Notes under the pieces: generated by a model
Told to the model about the DNA's origin: nothing
Database searches by the model: none
Seen by the model: the letters and a program-made list of their open reading frames with translations, nothing else
Shown here: one piece after another, positions 33,267 to 42,529 of the stretch
How positions within the stretch are numbered: position 1 is the stretch's first letter
Layout of the letters: the number at the start of each line of letters is the position of its first letter
Position numbers and translations under genes: made by a program
Assembly: GCA_002457675.1 (NCBI GenBank)
Contig: NTKK01000002.1
Coordinates: 1-64,000, forward strand
DNA from: Bacteroidetes bacterium MED-G17
Lineage (GTDB): Bacteria > Bacteroidota > Bacteroidia > NS11-12g > UBA9320
Length of the DNA: 64,000 bases
Direction of reading: 5' to 3'

Positions 33267-34358
33267 CTATAAGAGGTCAGAGAAGTTTCCATGTAGTGAT
33301 CCCGCGAGGACATCATCATCAGCACCCGTAACTGATTTATAAATATTGTCAATATTTTTTACCCTCAAAATACCTAGAAGAGCAAAAATTAATGCTTCTT
33401 TATATTTTACTAGCATATCGTCAGGAATTACAATTTCAACATCTGTATGGGTTTTTATATGATCAATTAATGTTTTGTTGTGAACACCCCCACCTGTGGC
33501 GAGTACGCGCTTTACGCTTCCTTCCCCACCTGTTAAATCTTCAATGTTATTGCCAATTTGTGAACCAACGTGGTCGCAAAGGGTTTTCATTTTGTCCTCT
33601 TTACTAATGCCACTTTCTCTAACGTTAAACCAAAACTGATCGTTTATCCATTCTCTTCCTAATGTTTTAGAACCACTTTGATGATAATACTCAATTTTAT
33701 TCAACTTATCCAATAATTGGTAGTCGATTTTCCCTGATTCAGCAATGGTCCCGTTCTCGTCATAGTCTTTGCCAAACTCTCGTGCAATACGATTGAATAA
33801 AATATTTGCAGGGCAAATGTCAAATCCAATTCTTGCTCCGTTTTGATTTGAGGAAATATTGGCAAAACCACCAATATTAAGACATACATCATACTCTGAA
33901 AAAAGAAGCTCATCTCCAACGGCACTAAGAGGTGCGCCATGTCCACCAAAAATTACATCCATGGCTCTAAAGTTGGTTACCGATGGAATACCTGTCATAG
34001 CCGTAATGGAATTCCCATCACCAATTTGCACCGAAAGATTATTGTGTGGTTGGTGAAAAATAGTATGCCCGTGCGAAGCAATTAAATCCGCATCTAAACT
34101 ATTTTCATCAAGAAAATCGGCTATACACTCGCCAATATACTGACCGAAAAACCTATCTGTTTTATAAAAAATCAATGATGATTGATTTCTTAATTTGGAA
34201 AGTCGCAATCGCCATTTGTCGCCATAGGGTATTGTTTTGGCGTGGTTGATCTTATAATCCCATTTTTTGTCTTCCCTTTCACTTAATGTGAAATGTGCTA
34301 TGTCTAAACCGTCCATTGAAGTTCCAGACATTACACCAATTATATTATATGAACGCAT
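33267..34358 (-). CDS. anmK: Anhydro-N-acetylmuramic acid kinase
   Basis: Phosphorylates and hydrolyses 1,6-anhydro-MurNAc from peptidoglycan turnover to MurNAc-6-phosphate. Diagnostic motifs of the sugar-kinase/ASKHA fold: GVMSGTSMDGLDIAHF at the N-terminus, ASHGHTIFHQP, NIGGFANIS, GFDICPANI and LATGGGVHNKTLID. Length 363 is normal. It is the first gene of a two-gene operon with the Glu/Leu dehydrogenase and has its own good promoter upstream. Confidence 0.97.
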   Translation of the reverse strand: MRSYNIIGVMSGTSMDGLDIAHFTLSEREDKKWDYKINHAKTIPYGDKWRLRLSKLRNQSSLIFYKTDRFFGQYIGECIADFLDENSLDADLIASHGHTIFHQPHNNLSVQIGDGNSITAMTGIPSVTNFRAMDVIFGGHGAPLSAVGDELLFSEYDVCLNIGGFANISSNQNGARIGFDICPANILFNRIAREFGKDYDENGTIAESGKIDYQLLDKLNKIEYYHQSGSKTLGREWINDQFWFNVRESGISKEDKMKTLCDHVGSQIGNNIEDLTGGEGSVKRVLATGGGVHNKTLIDHIKTHTDVEIVIPDDMLVKYKEALIFALLGILRVKNIDNIYKSVTGADDDVLAGSLHGNFSDLL

Positions 34359-34401
34359 AATTATTTAAATTGAATATGTAACTAAAAATTTAGCAGGGGT
34401 G

Positions 34402-34433
34402 CAAATTTACGTTTTTGTGGTGCTTCATACAAT
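34402..34433 (-). promoter_or_regulatory. Promoter for anmK
   Basis: TAAATTTG (34409-34402, minus strand) is an exact -7 box with ATTG (34433-34430) 20 bases upstream as -33 element. The leader to the ATG is about 40 bases, unlike the very short leaders elsewhere in the window. Confidence 0.6.
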
Positions 34434-34441
34434 CATTTTAT

Positions 34442-34455
34442 AATAAGGCCTTATT
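34442..34455. promoter_or_regulatory. 14-bp perfect palindrome between anmK and the GT gene
   Basis: AATAAGGCCTTATT is self-complementary and lies in the divergent gap, about 18 bases before the glycosyltransferase start and just beyond the anmK -33 element. It could be an operator for a dimeric regulator; no known site matches. Confidence 0.4.
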
Positions 34456-34472
34456 TTGCAATCATATCTTTG

Positions 34473-35339
34473 ATGAAAGTAGCTGGAGTAACATTCATTC
34501 GCAATGCAGAAAAATTTGCCTATCCAATTAAAGAAGCTATATTATCAATTTTACCGATTTGTGATGAATTGGTCGTTGCTGTTGGCAAGTCAGAAGACAA
34601 AACGCTAGAAATAATTCAACATATAGATAGCGACAAAATCCAAATAATTCAAACAGTTTGGGATGACAACATAAGAACTGGCGGGCAGGTTCTAGCGATA
34701 GAAACCAACAAAGCCTTAGATGCTGTTTCAAATGATATAGATTGGTGTTTCTATATCCAAGCTGACGAGGCTATTCATGAAAAATATCTTTCCAATGTTC
34801 GAAAAGCAATGCAAGACAATCTTAACAACAAAAACATTGATGGCTTGCTTTTTCATTACAAACACTTTTGGGGAAATTATGACTACATTGGAAACTCTAG
34901 AAAATGGTACAGAAAAGAAGTTCGCATTATAAGAAACAATAAAAAAATTAGATCTTACAAAGACGCCCAAGGTTTTAGAAAAAATAATCTAAAACTAAAC
35001 GTAAAGCAAGTGGATGCATATATCTACCATTATGGCTGGGTAAGGCCACCTGAAAAACTTCAACTTAAAAATTTGGAGGCCAATAAACTTTGGCATTCCG
35101 ACGATTGGATAAGTAAAAATGTACCCAAGGGTTCTGAATTTGATTTTTCAAATATTGATTCTTTAGAAAAATTTGATGGTACACACCCGGAAGCAATGGC
35201 AAAACTGATATCAACAATCAATTGGCATTTTAATCCCCCTCCGAACCGGTTGGGAACTAAAGAAAGAATTTCAAGATGGATAGAAAAACTTACTAATTAT
35301 CGCTTGGGAGAATACAAAAACTACAATTTGAGTAAATAA
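34473..35339 (+). CDS. Glycosyltransferase family 2-like protein
   Basis: 289 residues with the start of a GT2 fold: KVAGVTFIRNAEKFAYPI, LPICDELVVAVGKSEDKT, and DIDWCFYIQADEAIHEKY, where QADEA is a DxD-like metal site. Then comes KWYRKEVRIIRNN and YHYGWVRPPEK, patterns I associate with Bacteroidota LPS/surface-glycan glycosyltransferases. It probably acts at the cytoplasmic face. TTG at 34470 directly precedes the ATG I chose. It ends four bases before a second glycosyltransferase gene. Confidence 0.85.
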   Translation: MKVAGVTFIRNAEKFAYPIKEAILSILPICDELVVAVGKSEDKTLEIIQHIDSDKIQIIQTVWDDNIRTGGQVLAIETNKALDAVSNDIDWCFYIQADEAIHEKYLSNVRKAMQDNLNNKNIDGLLFHYKHFWGNYDYIGNSRKWYRKEVRIIRNNKKIRSYKDAQGFRKNNLKLNVKQVDAYIYHYGWVRPPEKLQLKNLEANKLWHSDDWISKNVPKGSEFDFSNIDSLEKFDGTHPEAMAKLISTINWHFNPPPNRLGTKERISRWIEKLTNYRLGEYKNYNLSK

Positions 35340-35343
35340 ACTA

Positions 35344-36876
35344 ATGAATAAAATATCTGCGAGCATAATAACCTACAACGAAGAAGAACATATTATAAAG
35401 TGTATTCAATCAGTAGCTAAGGTAGCAGATGAAATTGTGGTTTTGGACTCAAATAGCACAGACAATACCGTTGCATTGGCAGAGAAATATGGAGCACGTG
35501 TTTTTCAGAGAAAATTTGTAGGCTTTACAGAACAAAAAAATGCAGCCGTGAGCCATTGTAATTACAATTTTATATTGTCTCTTGATGCTGATGAGGAACT
35601 ATCTGAAGAATTGATCAGGGCTATTTTACTATGTAAGAAAGATGGTGAAGGCAAAATTTTTTCTTTTAACCGCTTAAATCATTTCAACAGAAAACCTATC
35701 AAATCATGCGGTTGGTATCCAGATAAAAAAATAAGACTTTTCCATAAAGATTATGCCCGTTGGGTAGGTGGTATGGTTCATGAAGAAGTTCAATCCAACA
35801 AGCCCAACGAGAAAATAGTACATCTCAAAGGTGACCTTTTGCATTACGGATTCAATAATTCCAATGACTTACTAAATAAAATGCAAAAATATGCCACCAT
35901 ATATGCGAGAGAAAACGCATATAAAAAGAAAGTAAACGGCTTGGAAATATGGATCAAAACACAAGCGGCATTTTTTAAAAACTTTTGGCTAAAAAAAGGT
36001 TTTGCTGATGGATACATAGGATATCTTATTTCTAAAGCCAATGCAAATGGGGTGCATTATAAATATGCCCAGCTTAAAGAACAAAACGAATCCTTAAGAT
36101 GCAGCCTCATCATCACCACCTATAACAGGCCCGAGGCACTCCAAATTGTTTTAGAATCCGCACTAAGGCAAAATAAATTACCAAAAGAAATAATCGTTGC
36201 TGATGATGGTTCAGGGTTTGAAACAAAAGAACTACTTGCGCAATACTCCAATCGGATAATTCCTATAAAGCACATTTGGCAAGAAGACCAGGGTTTTAGA
36301 GCTTCCCATGCCCGAAACAAAGCCATTGCAGCTGCCCAAGAAATGTATATTATTTTGATTGACGGTGATATGGTTTTACCAAAAACATTTATCCAAGACC
36401 ATCTATCCGCTTCCAAAAAAAGTAGGTTGGTGCAAGGATCAAGAGTTTTACTTAGTGAGCATTTGAGCATTAAAACAATTAAAAATATGCAAACACCAGG
36501 ATTTTTTAGCCTTGGTTTAAAAAACCGAAAAAATAGAATTCATTCTAAAGTTTTATCCAAGATTTTTTCATATCCTAACGAAAATATCTTTAAAGTGCGG
36601 AGCGCAAATATTTCTTTTTGGAAGTCTGACGCAATTGCAGTTAACGGTTTCAACGAAGACTTTAATGGCTGGGGGAGAGAAGATTCTGAATTTGTGCAAC
36701 GCATATTAAATAATGGCATACAAAAATTTCATCCTAAATTTATGGCGTCTGCCTATCATTTATACCACAAAGAAAGTTCTAGAAAACAACTTCCAGAAAA
36801 TGAGAAAATACTCCAAGAGACAGTTAGTAACAAGCTGTTAAAATGCGCTAATGGTCTAAATAAATACCTCAACTAA
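35344..36876 (+). CDS. Two-domain glycosyltransferase (GT2-GT2 fusion), LPS core type
   Basis: Residues 1-250 resemble WaaE/KdtX-type LPS core glucosyltransferases: SASIITYNEEEHI, EIVVLDSNSTDNT, LSLDADEELSEEL, KKIRLFHKDYARWVGGMVHE. Residues 255-510 are a second GT2 domain: CSLIITTYNRPEAL, IIVADDGSGF, GFRASHARNKAIA, LIDGDMVLP and the C-terminal GFNEDFNGWGREDSEF of the Glyco_tranf_2_C/galactosyltransferase group. Each half has its own DxD, so two consecutive sugar transfers to lipid A-core are plausible. Elsewhere the two are separate genes. Confidence 0.9.
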   Translation: MNKISASIITYNEEEHIIKCIQSVAKVADEIVVLDSNSTDNTVALAEKYGARVFQRKFVGFTEQKNAAVSHCNYNFILSLDADEELSEELIRAILLCKKDGEGKIFSFNRLNHFNRKPIKSCGWYPDKKIRLFHKDYARWVGGMVHEEVQSNKPNEKIVHLKGDLLHYGFNNSNDLLNKMQKYATIYARENAYKKKVNGLEIWIKTQAAFFKNFWLKKGFADGYIGYLISKANANGVHYKYAQLKEQNESLRCSLIITTYNRPEALQIVLESALRQNKLPKEIIVADDGSGFETKELLAQYSNRIIPIKHIWQEDQGFRASHARNKAIAAAQEMYIILIDGDMVLPKTFIQDHLSASKKSRLVQGSRVLLSEHLSIKTIKNMQTPGFFSLGLKNRKNRIHSKVLSKIFSYPNENIFKVRSANISFWKSDAIAVNGFNEDFNGWGREDSEFVQRILNNGIQKFHPKFMASAYHLYHKESSRKQLPENEKILQETVSNKLLKCANGLNKYLN

Positions 36877-36890
36877 ACTTATAGTTAGCC

Positions 36891-36898
36891 TATTTTTG
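36891..36898 (+). promoter_or_regulatory. -7 box for the threonine dehydrogenase gene
   Basis: TATTTTTG is an exact TAnnTTTG box eight bases before the TTG start at 36907. No clear -33 TTG. Another case of a very short leader. Confidence 0.45.
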
Positions 36899-36906
36899 AA
36901 GTCGTT

Positions 36907-37842
36907 TTGAAAGAAAAAGTATTGGTCATTGGTGCCATGGGTCAGGTAGGAACAGATTTGGTAAATAAACTGGCAAGCATTTATGGTACGTCTAATGTGA
37001 TAGCAAGTGACATTAAATCGCCACAAAAAAGCAACACCTTTTTTGAAACAATGGATGTCTTAGACAAAAATGCCATAAAAGATGTTTTCACCAGGCACAA
37101 ACCAACAATGGTTTACCACCTTGCGGCTATGCTTTCTGCAACAGCAGAAAAATATCCAAAAAAAGCCTGGGAACTTAATATGCAAGGTCAATTTAATATT
37201 TTCGACGCATGTTTAGACCACCAAGTAGATCGTCTATTTTGGCCCAGCTCAATAGCCGTTTTTGGCCCAAATACACCTAAAATTTTAACTCCTCAAAATG
37301 CCTATTGTGATCCAACTACCATTTATGGAATTAGCAAACTCGCTGGTGAGCAGTATTGCAATTACTACTACAAAAGGTATAACCTTGACGTAAGAAGCAT
37401 TAGATATCCAGGTTTAATTAGCTGGAAGGCACAGGCTGGTGGAGGAACAACCGACTATGCGGTAGAGGTTTTTTCAGAAATTATTAAAACTAAAAGTTAC
37501 AGCTGCTTTCTTAAACCAGATACTATGTTGCCAATGATGTATATGGATGACGCAATTAGAGCGACCATCGAAATCTTAGAAGCTCCTTCAGTTAAAATTA
37601 AAGAAAGGACATCATACAACATTGCTGGGTTTTCTTTCACACCAAAACAACTTTTTGACGAAATTGCGCTGCACGAACCTGCTGCTGAATTTGACTACCA
37701 AACTGATGAGCGACAACAAATTGCTGACTCTTGGCCAAAAAGTATTGATGACAAAGTAGCAAGAAATGATTGGTCATGGCACCATCAATTTTCCCTAAGC
37801 AAGATGGTTAGCAATATGTTTGAAAACCTAACCAAACCTTAG
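36907..37842 (+). CDS. L-threonine 3-dehydrogenase, short-chain (epimerase-like) type
   Basis: NAD-dependent extended SDR enzyme that oxidises L-threonine to 2-amino-3-ketobutyrate. Visible: VLVIGAMGQVGTDLV, NVIASDIKSP, VYHLAAMLSATAEK, PSSIAVFGP, the Y-x3-K pair in TIYGISKLAGEQY, and the TDH-specific GGGTTDYAVEVF, LPMMYMDDAIRAT and ERQQIADSWPKSIDD. The last group distinguishes it from sugar epimerases. Length 311 fits. TTG start. Ends one base from the convergent xth gene, so there is no room for a terminator. Confidence 0.92.
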   Translation: MKEKVLVIGAMGQVGTDLVNKLASIYGTSNVIASDIKSPQKSNTFFETMDVLDKNAIKDVFTRHKPTMVYHLAAMLSATAEKYPKKAWELNMQGQFNIFDACLDHQVDRLFWPSSIAVFGPNTPKILTPQNAYCDPTTIYGISKLAGEQYCNYYYKRYNLDVRSIRYPGLISWKAQAGGGTTDYAVEVFSEIIKTKSYSCFLKPDTMLPMMYMDDAIRATIEILEAPSVKIKERTSYNIAGFSFTPKQLFDEIALHEPAAEFDYQTDERQQIADSWPKSIDDKVARNDWSWHHQFSLSKMVSNMFENLTKP

Positions 37843-38610
37843 CTACATATCCAACTCAATGTAACTAGGGCAATGATCTGAGTGCATAGCTTTACTCAAA
37901 ATTTTTGCACCTTTTATTTTTGCGTCCAAGGAATCACTTACAGATATATAGTCTATTCGCCAACCCTTATTGTTTTTTCGTGCATTGGCTCTATAACTCC
38001 ACCATGTATAGTGATTTTGCTCATCAGGATGAAAATGCCGAAAACTATCGATGTTGCCTGAGGAGAAATATTTATCCATCCACGCTCTTTCTTCTGGTAA
38101 AAAGCCACTTGAATTTTTATTGCCAATAGGGTTATGTATATCAATGGATTGGTGACATATATTAAAATCACCGCATACAATTAAATTGGGATGATCTTTT
38201 TTTAATGCAGTCTGGTATTCCATAAAAAAATCCAAAAAGTCATATTTGACTTGCTGCCGAAAATCTCCTGAAGAACCTGAAGGAAAATAAGCAGATAGTA
38301 CAGTGAAATTATCGAATTTCATCTGTAAAATTCTTCCCTCGCTATCAAAAAGGCTGTGTTTGCACTCATAAATAAGCTCTTTAGGTGTGCGTTTGGTCAA
38401 AATACCTACACCGCTATACCCTTTCTTTTCAGCTGATTTCCAGTAGCATGAATAACCTAAATGTTCAAATAAAGAATCGTCTATTTGATCTGGTTGTGCT
38501 TTGGTTTCTTGCAAGCACACTATATCAGGATTTTCCTCTTCCAAAAAACCGAGTAAGTTCTTTTTCAAAGCAGCCCTTATTCCATTTATGTTGTAGGTTA
38601 ATATCTTCAT
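37843..38610 (-). CDS. xth: Exodeoxyribonuclease III
   Basis: EEP-fold AP endonuclease/3'-5' exonuclease of base excision repair, 255 residues. Motifs: YNINGIRAALKK, CLQETKAQPDQID with the metal-binding Glu, YSGVGILTK, NLIVCGDFNICH, GWRIDYISVS and the C-terminal SDHCPSYIEL with the catalytic His. Last gene of a five-gene minus-strand cluster starting at radA or metK, three bases after the E1 gene. Confidence 0.97.
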   Translation of the reverse strand: MKILTYNINGIRAALKKNLLGFLEEENPDIVCLQETKAQPDQIDDSLFEHLGYSCYWKSAEKKGYSGVGILTKRTPKELIYECKHSLFDSEGRILQMKFDNFTVLSAYFPSGSSGDFRQQVKYDFLDFFMEYQTALKKDHPNLIVCGDFNICHQSIDIHNPIGNKNSSGFLPEERAWMDKYFSSGNIDSFRHFHPDEQNHYTWWSYRANARKNNKGWRIDYISVSDSLDAKIKGAKILSKAMHSDHCPSYIELDM

Positions 38611-38613
38611 ATT

Positions 38614-40674
38614 TTAAAAACGTATGAGTTCCTCTAAAGCTTTTGTAAGCTTTTCTGCAGATGGGAGCATAATTTTTTCCTGACTTTTATTTAGCGGAAC
38701 GGCCGGTAAGTCAAGTGACCCTAGCAATTTTATGGGTGCATCTAAGTAGGCAAAACAGTATTCTTGAATCCTACCCGCTATGGCTTGAGCAAATGAGTTG
38801 TTTAAAGTTTCTTCGGTGAGGATAAGTACTTTACCGTGTTTTTTACTAAGCTCAAATATTGCCTCGTCATCGCACGGACTTAAGGTTCTTAAATCCAAAA
38901 TTTCAATTCGACCCAAAAATGATTTTGCTGCATGTAGTGCCCAGTGCACACCCATTCCGTAAGTAATTATCCCAATTGATTCTCCATTTTCTATCATTTC
39001 TTTTGATGCAGAAAGAGCTATACGTGCTTTGCCCAGAGGAATTACGTAATCTTGATTTGGCTCTTTTGTTTTCGCATTTTCAGTTCCAGGTACTTTACTC
39101 CAATAAAGTCCTTTATGTTCGAACATAACTACAGGATTTGGATCATAAAAAGCCGCTTTCATTAATCCTTTCATATCTGCAGCATTGCTTGGATAACATA
39201 TTTTGATTCCTTTAATAGGCAAAATACTAGACTCTACTGTTCCAGAGTGATAAGGTCCACCCCCACCGTAGGCACCGGTAGGAACCCGAATTAGCGCTTG
39301 CACAGGAAATTTGCCTTTTGATAAATAATTGGATTTTGATAATTCTGTTACAAGTTGATTAATCCCTGGCCACAGGTAGTCGGCAAATTGAATTTCAACA
39401 ATGGGAAGCGCACCCGCAGCAGCCATTCCTGCCGTACTTCCTACAATATAAGCTTCTTGTATGGGCGTATTAAACACTCTATCTGTTCCATGCTTTTTTG
39501 CAAGTGTTGCGGCCTCACGAAAAACTCCTCCTAATCGTATGCCAACATCTTGACCATATAAGACAGCATTGGGGTGATTTGTCAAAATTTCATCTATGGC
39601 ATGAAGTGCCGCATCAACCATAATCACTTTATCAGAATTTGGAGGTGTCCTTAGACCTTTTTCCTCGAGTATTGGTGTTGGTGCTAGAACATGTTCGTAT
39701 ATGGAATTTGCTGTTGGTTCTTGTGCATTTTTGGCACGTTCAAAATCCTTATTGATTTGTTTTCCAACCTCTTCAAAAACCAGTTCAATTTGTTCTTTTG
39801 TGAAATCTGCTTTTTCTAATTCTTCAATGAAAATGGGCAAGGGGTCATTTTTTTGATGCTTATCCAAATCATCTCTATACCATTCGCTTCTCACCCCTGA
39901 AGTATGATGACCTAAAAGGGGAACTTTAACGTGCAAAAGGGCAGGCAGCCTATCTTTCCGACACTTTTTTACCCAATGTTGTATTTTGTTATAACATGTT
40001 GAAAAGGATCTTCCATCGAAACTGTCTCTTTCTAGTCCCTTAAAACCGGCTGCGTATTCATAGGCATTCATTGTTCGCATTTCGTCTCCGCTTGCAGAGA
40101 TGCCCCAATCATTGTCTTGTACCAAAAAAATGATGGGTAAATTATGTAATACGGACATTTGAAGTGCTTCTGAAACCTCCCCTTCTGTAACCGATCCATC
40201 ACCTAAAGAGCAGACTACAACAGATTTTTTATTGTTTTGAAGTAGTTTTCGATTCTCTAAAAACTTTAGTCCGTGAGCCAATCCTGTGGTAGGTATGGCT
40301 TGCATGCCTGTAGCACTACTTTGGTGAATTATTTTGGGTTTGTCTTCATCAAGTGAGGAAGGATGTGCATAATATGTCCGACCACCCGAAAAGGGATCAT
40401 CTTTTTTGGCCAATAGTTGAAGCATTAGCTCATATGGGGAGTACCCCAAACCCAAAAGCAAAGAATCATCTCGATAATAGGGAGAAACCCAGTCTTGCGT
40501 TTCTAAACTAAAGGCAAGAGCCAATTGAATCGCTTCATGACCTTTTGAAGTGGAATGAACGTAGGTAGCAATGTCTCTATTTTCGTCATAAATTTTGGAA
40601 AGATGCCTTGCTTGTGCAAAACACTTTAGCGCCTTTTGAAAGGTTATGTTAGAGATTTTTTTGCTACTTGACAC
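38614..40674 (-). CDS. Fused 2-oxo acid dehydrogenase E1 alpha/beta
   Basis: 686-residue fusion of the two E1 subunits of a branched-chain 2-oxo acid (or acetoin/pyruvate-type) dehydrogenase. The alpha half (1-330) binds thiamine diphosphate with GDGSVTEGEVSEALQ...N and contains VSPYYRDDS and HHTSGVRSEWYR. The beta half (from about 350) has YGQDVGIRLGGVFREA, ADYLWPGINQLVTE, GAYGGGGPYHSGTVES and DLRTLSPCD. E1 fusion is usual in Bacteroidota. E2 and E3 are not in the window. Co-transcribed with glmS (seven-base gap). Confidence 0.94.
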   Translation of the reverse strand: MSSSKKISNITFQKALKCFAQARHLSKIYDENRDIATYVHSTSKGHEAIQLALAFSLETQDWVSPYYRDDSLLLGLGYSPYELMLQLLAKKDDPFSGGRTYYAHPSSLDEDKPKIIHQSSATGMQAIPTTGLAHGLKFLENRKLLQNNKKSVVVCSLGDGSVTEGEVSEALQMSVLHNLPIIFLVQDNDWGISASGDEMRTMNAYEYAAGFKGLERDSFDGRSFSTCYNKIQHWVKKCRKDRLPALLHVKVPLLGHHTSGVRSEWYRDDLDKHQKNDPLPIFIEELEKADFTKEQIELVFEEVGKQINKDFERAKNAQEPTANSIYEHVLAPTPILEEKGLRTPPNSDKVIMVDAALHAIDEILTNHPNAVLYGQDVGIRLGGVFREAATLAKKHGTDRVFNTPIQEAYIVGSTAGMAAAGALPIVEIQFADYLWPGINQLVTELSKSNYLSKGKFPVQALIRVPTGAYGGGGPYHSGTVESSILPIKGIKICYPSNAADMKGLMKAAFYDPNPVVMFEHKGLYWSKVPGTENAKTKEPNQDYVIPLGKARIALSASKEMIENGESIGIITYGMGVHWALHAAKSFLGRIEILDLRTLSPCDDEAIFELSKKHGKVLILTEETLNNSFAQAIAGRIQEYCFAYLDAPIKLLGSLDLPAVPLNKSQEKIMLPSAEKLTKALEELIRF

Positions 40675-40681
40675 GCTTTGT

Positions 40682-42526
40682 TTATTCCACTGTTACACTT
40701 TTGGCCAAATTTCTCGGCTGATCAACATTGCACCCACGGAGGACAGCAATATAATAGGAAATTAGTTGTAAGGGAATAATTGACAATAATGGCACAAGCG
40801 CGTCCTCAACATCTGGTATTTCTATTGCAAAATCTGCAAGCGCTTTTACCTCATTATCACCTTTTGACACGATGGCTATTACCACACCATTTCTAGCTTT
40901 AATTTCTTGTATGTTACTAACTATTTTTTCATAATGCCCTCGTTTGGTTGCAATTACTATAATGGGCATATTTTCATCAATTAGTGCAATGGGTCCATGT
41001 TTCATTTCCGCGGCAGGATAGCCCTCTGCATGGATATACGAAATTTCTTTTAGCTTAAGTGCTCCTTCTAATGCGATTGGAAAATTGTAGCCACGTCCTA
41101 AATATAAAAAATTACTGGCTTCATGATATTTTTCTGAAATTTCCCTGCACAAGTTATCGCATTCCTTAAGCAATGATTCTACTTGCTTAGGAATAACTTC
41201 TAATCCGCTTAGCATTTCACGAAGTTTTTGGGTGCCAATTGCACCTCTAATTTGCGCCAAACCTAAAGAGAGTAAAGTTAGCACGGAAACTTGTGCAGTA
41301 AAAGCCTTTGTTGAAGCAACGCCAATTTCTGGGCCTGCATGGGTGTATGCGCCTGCGTCTGTAAGTCTGGCTATGGAAGACCCTACTACATTGCAAATAC
41401 CATAAATAGTTGCGCCTTTACTTTTGGCTAATTCTAGTGCGGCCAGCGTATCTGCAGTTTCCCCAGATTGTGATATAGCAATAACCAAATCATCTTCAGT
41501 AATTATTGGATTTCTGTATCTAAATTCTGAGGCGTATTCAACTTCGACTGGTAGTCTTGCAAAATCTTCAATTAGGTATTCTCCTATCAGACCTGAATGC
41601 CATGAAGTCCCACAAGCGACAATGATAATTCTTTTTAAATTTTTTATTTTATCTTCATATTCAATTAAACTGCTCATGGCAAACCTCAACTCAGTTGGGC
41701 TAAATCTGCCACGTAGGCTATTGCTAATACTCGTTGGTTGTTCAAATATTTCTTTAAGCATGAAATGCTCATATCCACCCTTTTCTATAGCTTCCAAGCT
41801 AATAGACAGTTCTTGGATAAAAGGTGTCTTTTCTACATTCTCAAGTGTTTTTATTGATAGCTCACCCTTTTCAATAATCACAATTTCTTCATCTTCAAGA
41901 TAGCTTACTTGTCTTGTGTATTCTATGATCGGTGTGGCATCTGAAGCTATGAAATACTCGCCCTTATTTTGGCCTATTCCAACAACAAGAGGACTGCCTT
42001 TTTTTGCGCCTATTAATATGTTCGGGTTTTTTTGATCAATCAAAACGATAGCATAAGCACCAATTACCTCATTCAGTGCCAGTCGGACGGCTTCATAAAG
42101 TTCTACACCGTTTTTCTCTTGTATTTCTTCTATCAGTTGCAGCAAGACTTCGGTATCTGTATCACTTGCGAAAGTTCTTCCTCTATTTTCCAATGCTTTT
42201 TTTATGGTCGCATAATTTTCAATGATTCCATTGTGAATCATTGCCAAACTGCCTGATTGACTAATATGTGGATGTGCGTTAGCATAGTTTGGAGCGCCGT
42301 GGGTTGCCCATCTTGTGTGACCTATACCTAGACTTCCCTGAATATTTTGATCTTGCACAACATGGACTAAGTCTTTAACTTTTCCTTGTGTTTTGTATAC
42401 TTTTAGCTCTTCGTCTAATAAAGCCACTCCAGCGCTATCGTATCCTCTGTATTCCAGCCTCTCGAGTCCTTTGATTAGGTAATCAAAAGCATTTTTATTC
42501 CCAATATATCCTACAATTCCACACAT
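40682..42526 (-). CDS. glmS: Glutamine-fructose-6-phosphate aminotransferase
   Basis: Makes glucosamine-6-phosphate from fructose-6-P and glutamine, the entry to peptidoglycan and LPS sugars. MCGIVGYIGNK carries the Ntn Cys1; TRWATHGAPNYANAHPH and HNGIIENYATIK belong to the glutaminase domain. Two SIS domains follow (ACGTSWHSGLIGEY, SQSGETADTLAAL, then GRGYNFPIALEGALKLKE and EGYPAAEMKHGPIALI) and the C-terminal end NLAKSVTVE is conserved. 614 residues, normal. Begins three bases after metK stops. I see no glmS ribozyme, consistent with phylum. Confidence 0.99.
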   Translation of the reverse strand: MCGIVGYIGNKNAFDYLIKGLERLEYRGYDSAGVALLDEELKVYKTQGKVKDLVHVVQDQNIQGSLGIGHTRWATHGAPNYANAHPHISQSGSLAMIHNGIIENYATIKKALENRGRTFASDTDTEVLLQLIEEIQEKNGVELYEAVRLALNEVIGAYAIVLIDQKNPNILIGAKKGSPLVVGIGQNKGEYFIASDATPIIEYTRQVSYLEDEEIVIIEKGELSIKTLENVEKTPFIQELSISLEAIEKGGYEHFMLKEIFEQPTSISNSLRGRFSPTELRFAMSSLIEYEDKIKNLKRIIIVACGTSWHSGLIGEYLIEDFARLPVEVEYASEFRYRNPIITEDDLVIAISQSGETADTLAALELAKSKGATIYGICNVVGSSIARLTDAGAYTHAGPEIGVASTKAFTAQVSVLTLLSLGLAQIRGAIGTQKLREMLSGLEVIPKQVESLLKECDNLCREISEKYHEASNFLYLGRGYNFPIALEGALKLKEISYIHAEGYPAAEMKHGPIALIDENMPIIVIATKRGHYEKIVSNIQEIKARNGVVIAIVSKGDNEVKALADFAIEIPDVEDALVPLLSIIPLQLISYYIAVLRGCNVDQPRNLAKSVTVE

Positions 42527-42529
42527 GTT

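Noticed and set aside
34465-34472. TATCTTTG as promoter of the GT gene at 34473
   Set aside because: The box touches the ATG, so transcription would begin inside the gene; a TATAAT-like stretch further upstream is as likely.
40675-40681. glmS ribozyme or leader element
   Set aside because: glmS starts three bases after metK and ends seven before E1; there is no space for an RNA element.
41424-41903. 159-residue plus-strand frame inside glmS
   Set aside because: Antisense shadow of a well-conserved glmS; low-complexity serine-rich translation with no domain.
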